In this document: positions 5,443-5,888 of the stretch, piece by piece
Position numbering within the stretch: the stretch's first letter is position 1
How the letters are laid out: each line of letters opens with the position of its first letter
Assembly: GCA_016280695.1 (NCBI GenBank)
Contig: JAEEHG010000083.1
Coordinates: 1 to 5,888 of the forward strand
From: Solobacterium sp.
Lineage (GTDB): Bacteria; Bacillota_I; Bacilli_A; Erysipelotrichales; Erysipelotrichaceae
DNA length: 5,888 bases
Direction: 5' to 3'
The notes under the pieces: model-generated
Database searches by the model: none
What the model saw: only the letters and a program-made list of their open reading frames with translations
Told to the model about the DNA's origin: nothing
Translations under genes and position numbers: made by a program

Positions 5443-5888
5443 GAAAACAGGTGGGAATCTACAAGACGGCAGCCATCATGACACCGTTCTTCACTGCCGG
5501 TGAAGTCCTGATGGACGTCATGATTCCCTATGTCACGGCCAGCCTGATTGACAAGGGCATCGAGGCCGGCAATATGGCCAATGTCTGGAAGTACGGCGGG
5601 ATCATGCTGGCCCTGGCATTTGTGGCACTGTTCTGCGGATTCATGTCCGGCCGCAACGCAGCCTACGCATCCACCGGGTTTGCCGCGAATCTGCGCCGCA
5701 GCATGTATGACAAAATCCAGACCTTTTCCTTCGCGAATATCGACAAGTTCTCGACGGCCGGCCTGATTACCCGGATGACCACGGATGTGACCAATATCCA
5801 GAACGCGTTCCAGATGATCATCCGCATGGCGGTGCGGCCGCCGATGATGCTCATCATGAGCGTTGTGATGTGCCTGACCATCAGCCCG
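5427..5888 (+). CDS. ABC exporter subunit, membrane domain (partial at right edge)
   Basis: The first 154 codons of an ABC transporter half-molecule; the frame stays open to the last base. Visible membrane segments are about residues 14-38 and 55-76, with a third beginning near 136. Between them lies the cytoplasmic loop RNAAYASTGFAANLRRSMYD (76-95), then KFSTAGLITRMTTDVTNIQN (107-126). This is the characteristic intracellular region of type-I exporters, and such wording is common in heterodimeric multidrug exporters of Firmicutes. The ATP-binding domain would follow outside the window. Start ATG 5427 is supported by GGGGTGA at 5414-5420, six bases upstream, inside the marR coding sequence; the two reading frames overlap by 16 bases. 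The substrate is unknown, and control by the upstream MarR is inferred from context. A second half-transporter gene is expected downstream but cannot be seen. Confidence 0.92.
   Translation, partial: MLETLRKQVGIYKTAAIMTPFFTAGEVLMDVMIPYVTASLIDKGIEAGNMANVWKYGGIMLALAFVALFCGFMSGRNAAYASTGFAANLRRSMYDKIQTFSFANIDKFSTAGLITRMTTDVTNIQNAFQMIIRMAVRPPMMLIMSVVMCLTISP

Noticed and set aside
1..5888. CRISPR arrays, tRNA or rRNA genes, insertion sequences, direct repeats, phage or defence genes
   Set aside because: A read of both strands showed no repeat-spacer pattern, cloverleaf, transposase or terminal inverted repeat. Coding density is near complete and the largest gene-free gap (2469-2589) is fully accounted for by promoters and the palindrome.

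Overview
The window holds nine protein genes, eight complete and one cut by the right edge, with no RNA genes, mobile elements or CRISPR. The style is that of a fairly GC-rich Bacillota (Firmicutes) chromosome, perhaps a gut Erysipelotrichia or Clostridia lineage. Pointers are strong GGAGG-type ribosome sites, TGA and TAA stops in the standard code, heavy use of CTG, CCG and CGG codons, and a gene set common in gut Firmicutes (YjbR-type protein, small nitroreductase, ATC-hydrolase-like protein, hemolysin III, MarR plus ABC exporter). The taxonomic placement is inference; nothing here fixes the genus.

Layout. (1) 4-1850, plus strand: a membrane-anchored alpha/beta hydrolase, then a composite YjbR/EVE-like protein 23 bases later. 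A near-perfect hairpin with A and T tracts (1851-1884) ends this unit. The same hairpin can terminate the convergent nitroreductase gene (1896-2468, minus). (2) 2469-2589 is a divergent intergenic region with a promoter proposed in each direction and an exact 19-base palindrome centred over the -35 position of the rightward promoter. (3) 2590-4889, plus strand: a tight four-gene operon of ATC-hydrolase-like protein, hemolysin III (TrhA/PAQR type), YfcE-like phosphodiesterase and GNAT acetyltransferase, with gaps of 15 and 6 bases and then a 4-base overlap. A hairpin at 4917-4944 ends it. (4) 4943-5888: a good sigma-A-type promoter abutting that hairpin drives a MarR regulator whose end overlaps the start of an ABC exporter subunit that runs off the window.

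How the genes fit. The MarR-ABC pair is a classic self-regulated efflux unit, and the partner half-transporter is expected just downstream. The four-gene operon looks like general housekeeping or stress functions, with no obvious shared pathway. The nitroreductase and the operon share a control region and may be co-regulated through the palindrome.

I found no convincing new system. The items most worth a second look are the palindrome over the ATC-hydrolase promoter, the terminator-promoter overlap before marR, the recurring very short predicted leaders, and the three-part YjbR/EVE-like protein.
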